Shown here: positions 61,794 through 64,000 of the stretch, piece after piece
How positions within the stretch are numbered: position 1 is the first letter of the stretch
How the letters are laid out: each line of letters begins with the position of its first letter
Assembly (NCBI RefSeq): GCF_001866665.1
Contig: NZ_MLYO01000076.1
Span: forward strand, 1 to 64,000
DNA length: 64,000 nt
From: Streptomyces monashensis
Lineage (GTDB): Bacteria; Actinomycetota; Actinomycetes; Streptomycetales; Streptomycetaceae
Reading direction: 5' to 3'
Notes under the pieces: generated by a model
Told to the model about the DNA's origin: nothing
Database searches by the model: none
Seen by the model: the letters and a program-made list of their open reading frames with translations, nothing else
Made by a program: the position numbers and the translations under genes

Positions 61794-63422
61794 ATGTCAT
61801 CTTCCTCCCTCACCTGCACGTCCCTGACCTTCGCCTGGGCCGACGGCACCGCCGTCCTCGACGGCCTCGACGTCGCCTTCGGCCCCGGCCGCACGGGTCT
61901 CGTCGGCGTCAACGGATCGGGCAAGTCGACCCTGTTGAAGCTGCTGGCCGGGGAGCTCACCCCGACCGACGGCACCATCAGGGTGGCGGGCGAGGTCGGC
62001 CACCTCCCGCAGAACGTCACCCTCGACACCACGCTCCGCGTCGACCAGGTCCTCGGCATCGCCGCCCGGCGGACCGCGCTGCACGCCATCGAGGCGGGCG
62101 ACGTCGCCGAGGAGCACTTCGAGACGGTCGGCGACGACTGGGACGTCGAGGAACGCGCCCTGGTCACGCTCGGCGAACTCGGTCTCGGCCACATCGGCCT
62201 GGACCGCACCGTCGGCGAGGTCTCCGGGGGCGAGTCGGTGCTGCTGCGGCTGGCCGCGCTGCTGCTGCGCCGCCCCGACGTCCTGCTGCTGGACGAACCC
62301 ACCAACAACCTGGACCTGTACGCGCGCCGCCGGCTGTACCAGGCCGTCGCCGCGTGGCCCGGCGTCCTGGTCGTGGTCAGTCACGACCGGGAACTGCTCG
62401 ACCTGGTCGACCAGATCGCGGAGCTGCACTCCGGTGAGGTCACCTGGTACGGCGGGAACTTCTCGGCCTACGAGGCGGCCCTCGCCGTGGAACAGGAGGC
62501 CGCCGAGCGGATGGTGCGCGTGGCCGAGGCGAATCTGCGCAAACAGAAGCGCGAACTCGTCGAGGCGCACACGAAGTTGGCGAAACGCGTGCGTTACGCC
62601 GACAAGATGTACGAGAACAAGCGCGAGCCCAGGGCCGTGATGAAACTCAGGAAACGCTCGGCCCAGGTCTCGGCGGGCAAGCACCGCATCATGCACGAGG
62701 AGCGGCTCACGGAGGCCCGGGAGCGGCTGGACGAGGCGGTGGAGGCCGTGCGGGACGACGACGAGATCCGCGTCGACCTGCCGTACACGGCCGTACCACC
62801 GGGCCGGCAGGTGCTCACCCTGGAGAACCTGGGGCTGGCCCACGGCGCACGCGTCAAGGGGATCGTCGATCTGCGCGGCCCGGAGCGGATCGCGCTCGTC
62901 GGCCGCAACGGCGCCGGGAAGACGACGCTGCTGCGGACCGTCGCCGGGGAGCTGGCACCGGTGACGGGCGAGGTACACGCGCACGTGCCGATGCGTTTCC
63001 TGCCCCAGCGGCTGGACGTGCTCGACGACGCGTCGACGGTCGCCGAGAACGTGGCCCGGTTCGCGCCGGGCGCGACCAACAACCGGGTCCGGGCGCGGCT
63101 CGCCCGCTTCCTGTTCCGGGGCGCGCGGGCCGACCAGCAGGCGGCCACCCTGTCGGGCGGCGAGCGGTTCCGGGCGACGCTGGCGGCACTGATGCTCGCC
63201 GAACCGGCACCCCAGCTGCTGCTGCTCGACGAGCCGACCAACAACCTGGACATGGCGAGCGTGCGGCAGCTGACGTCGGCCCTGGAGTCGTACGAGGGCG
63301 CCCTGCTCGTGGCCAGCCACGACATGCCGTTCCTCGAGTCGATCGGCATCACGCGCTGGCTGCTGATGGAGGAGGGAGAACTGAGGGAGATCACGCCCGA
63401 GGCCGTCGGGTATCCCGCCTGA
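61794..63422 (+). CDS. ABC-F family ATPase, probable ribosome-protection protein
   Basis: A soluble 542-aa protein with two ABC domains. Walker A motifs are VNGSGKST (near 39) and RNGAGKTT (near 370); signatures are EVSGGESVLL and TLSGGERFRA; Walker B motifs are LLDEPTNNLDLY and LLDEPTNNLDMA. The interdomain linker is long and charged (about 240-330), as in antibiotic-resistance ABC-F proteins that displace drugs from the peptidyl-transferase centre. The structured leader with a short leader peptide supports drug-inducible expression. Which drugs are affected cannot be told. The ATG at 61794 has GAGG upstream. Confidence 0.9.
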   Translation: MSSSSLTCTSLTFAWADGTAVLDGLDVAFGPGRTGLVGVNGSGKSTLLKLLAGELTPTDGTIRVAGEVGHLPQNVTLDTTLRVDQVLGIAARRTALHAIEAGDVAEEHFETVGDDWDVEERALVTLGELGLGHIGLDRTVGEVSGGESVLLRLAALLLRRPDVLLLDEPTNNLDLYARRRLYQAVAAWPGVLVVVSHDRELLDLVDQIAELHSGEVTWYGGNFSAYEAALAVEQEAAERMVRVAEANLRKQKRELVEAHTKLAKRVRYADKMYENKREPRAVMKLRKRSAQVSAGKHRIMHEERLTEARERLDEAVEAVRDDDEIRVDLPYTAVPPGRQVLTLENLGLAHGARVKGIVDLRGPERIALVGRNGAGKTTLLRTVAGELAPVTGEVHAHVPMRFLPQRLDVLDDASTVAENVARFAPGATNNRVRARLARFLFRGARADQQAATLSGGERFRATLAALMLAEPAPQLLLLDEPTNNLDMASVRQLTSALESYEGALLVASHDMPFLESIGITRWLLMEEGELREITPEAVGYPA

Positions 63423-63579
63423 CGGCGGGGCCCGGCGCCCGGGTCCGGCAGGCCCCGACGTCTCAGGAGGGGCACAGCCTGACAACGGGGGTTTTGCCCT
63501 GGCGGGAGGGGGCTGCATGATGCTGAAACCGGTGCCGCGATCGGCGCCGGAATCCGCACCACCGATGGAAAGGCCCCTC

Positions 63580-64000
63580 GTGCCCAGCAAGAAGGCCCTC
63601 GTCCGCCGCCCCGGCCCCCGCCTCGCCGAAGGCCTGGTGACGCATATCGAGCGGGAGAAGGTCGACCTGGGGCTCGCCCTCGAACAGTGGGACGCCTACG
63701 TCGAGGCGCTGCGCACGCACGGCTGGGAGACGGTCGAGGTCGAGCCGGAGGACGACTGCCCGGACGCGGTGTTCGTCGAGGACACCGTCGTCATGTACAA
63801 GAACGTGGCGTTGATCACCCGGCCGGGCGCCGAGTCCCGGCGCATCGAGACCGTCGGCGTCGAGGAGGCGGTGGCCCGGCTCGGCTGCTCGGTGAACTGG
63901 ATATGGGAGCCGGGCACGCTGGACGGCGGTGACGTCCTCAAGGTCGGCGACACCGTCTACGTCGGCCGGGGCGGGCGCACCAACGCGGCCGGGGTGCAGC
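63580..64000 (+). CDS. ddaH: Dimethylarginine dimethylaminohydrolase (partial, cut by window end)
   Basis: The first 140 residues of a pentein-fold enzyme that hydrolyses N-dimethylarginine to citrulline and dimethylamine. LVRRPGPRLAEGL, the substrate-binding Asp in CPDAVFVEDTVV and GTLDGGDVLKVG are family signatures; the catalytic His and Cys lie beyond the window. The GTG at 63580 follows GGAAAGG. Confidence 0.88.
   Translation, partial: MPSKKALVRRPGPRLAEGLVTHIEREKVDLGLALEQWDAYVEALRTHGWETVEVEPEDDCPDAVFVEDTVVMYKNVALITRPGAESRRIETVGVEEAVARLGCSVNWIWEPGTLDGGDVLKVGDTVYVGRGGRTNAAGVQ

Overview
The window is chromosomal DNA of a Streptomyces. The evidence is the very high G+C, near-absolute G/C at third codon positions, frequent GTG/TTG starts, an SsgA-family sporulation protein, and a complete actinobacterial hopanoid operon. 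Gene content and order match, from memory, the S. coelicolor region around SCO6720-SCO6775, read in reverse. No tRNA, rRNA, CRISPR, prophage or insertion sequence was seen.

Layout. 0-10.9 kb: a membrane histidine-kinase-like ATPase, an MBL-fold hydrolase, an amino-acid dehydrogenase with its TetR regulator (promoter and operator visible at 3658-3705), an SGNH hydrolase, a GH36 alpha-galactosidase, a tyrosine phosphatase, and an XRE-cupin regulator with a coupled 40-aa membrane peptide. 10.9-23.8 kb: one long minus-strand hopanoid operon, hpnC-hpnD-small ORF-hpnE-polyprenyl synthase-shc-hpnG-hpnH-ispG-dxs-hpnO. It carries its own two MEP-pathway enzymes for C5 precursor supply, the squalene module, the cyclase, and the side-chain enzymes HpnH, HpnG and HpnO. 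Most junctions overlap or are only a few bases long. An 84-aa ORF that is easy to miss lies between hpnD and hpnE, coupled at both ends.

24.2-32.5 kb: a polyol-phosphate/glycoconjugate synthesis and export cassette. It holds a CDP-alcohol phosphotransferase fused to a DUF5941-like membrane domain, a nucleotidyltransferase, a glycerol-1-phosphate-dehydrogenase-like enzyme, a second CDP-alcohol phosphotransferase homologue lacking the fourth motif aspartate, a GT2 glycosyltransferase and a two-component ABC exporter, with a divergent sugar epimerase. Its product is unknown; this is the best candidate for an undescribed system. A decayed cation-diffusion-facilitator pseudogene separates it from idi (type I IPP isomerase), a third isoprenoid-supply gene near the hopanoid operon.

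33.7-51.3 kb: mixed housekeeping and accessory genes: anti-sigma-type ATPase, HdeD-like membrane protein, atypical crotonase, two neighbouring DJ-1/PfpI proteins (one fused to AraC), Tex, an ABC-F protein, a D-amino-acid-oxidase-like enzyme, two secreted peptidases, a PfkB kinase, and an amino-acid permease divergent from a MerR regulator. 51.3-52.3 kb is a 1-kb non-coding G+C-rich repeat tract with a 157-bp tandem duplication. 52.3-58.4 kb is a fatty-acid module (FadB, thiolase, alpha-methylacyl-CoA racemase, enoyl-reductase-like protein). 58.4-64 kb holds endonuclease V, a YCII protein, a secreted beta-propeller, ssgD, a second ABC-F gene behind a structured leader with a three-codon leader peptide, and the start of a dimethylarginine dimethylaminohydrolase gene cut by the window edge.
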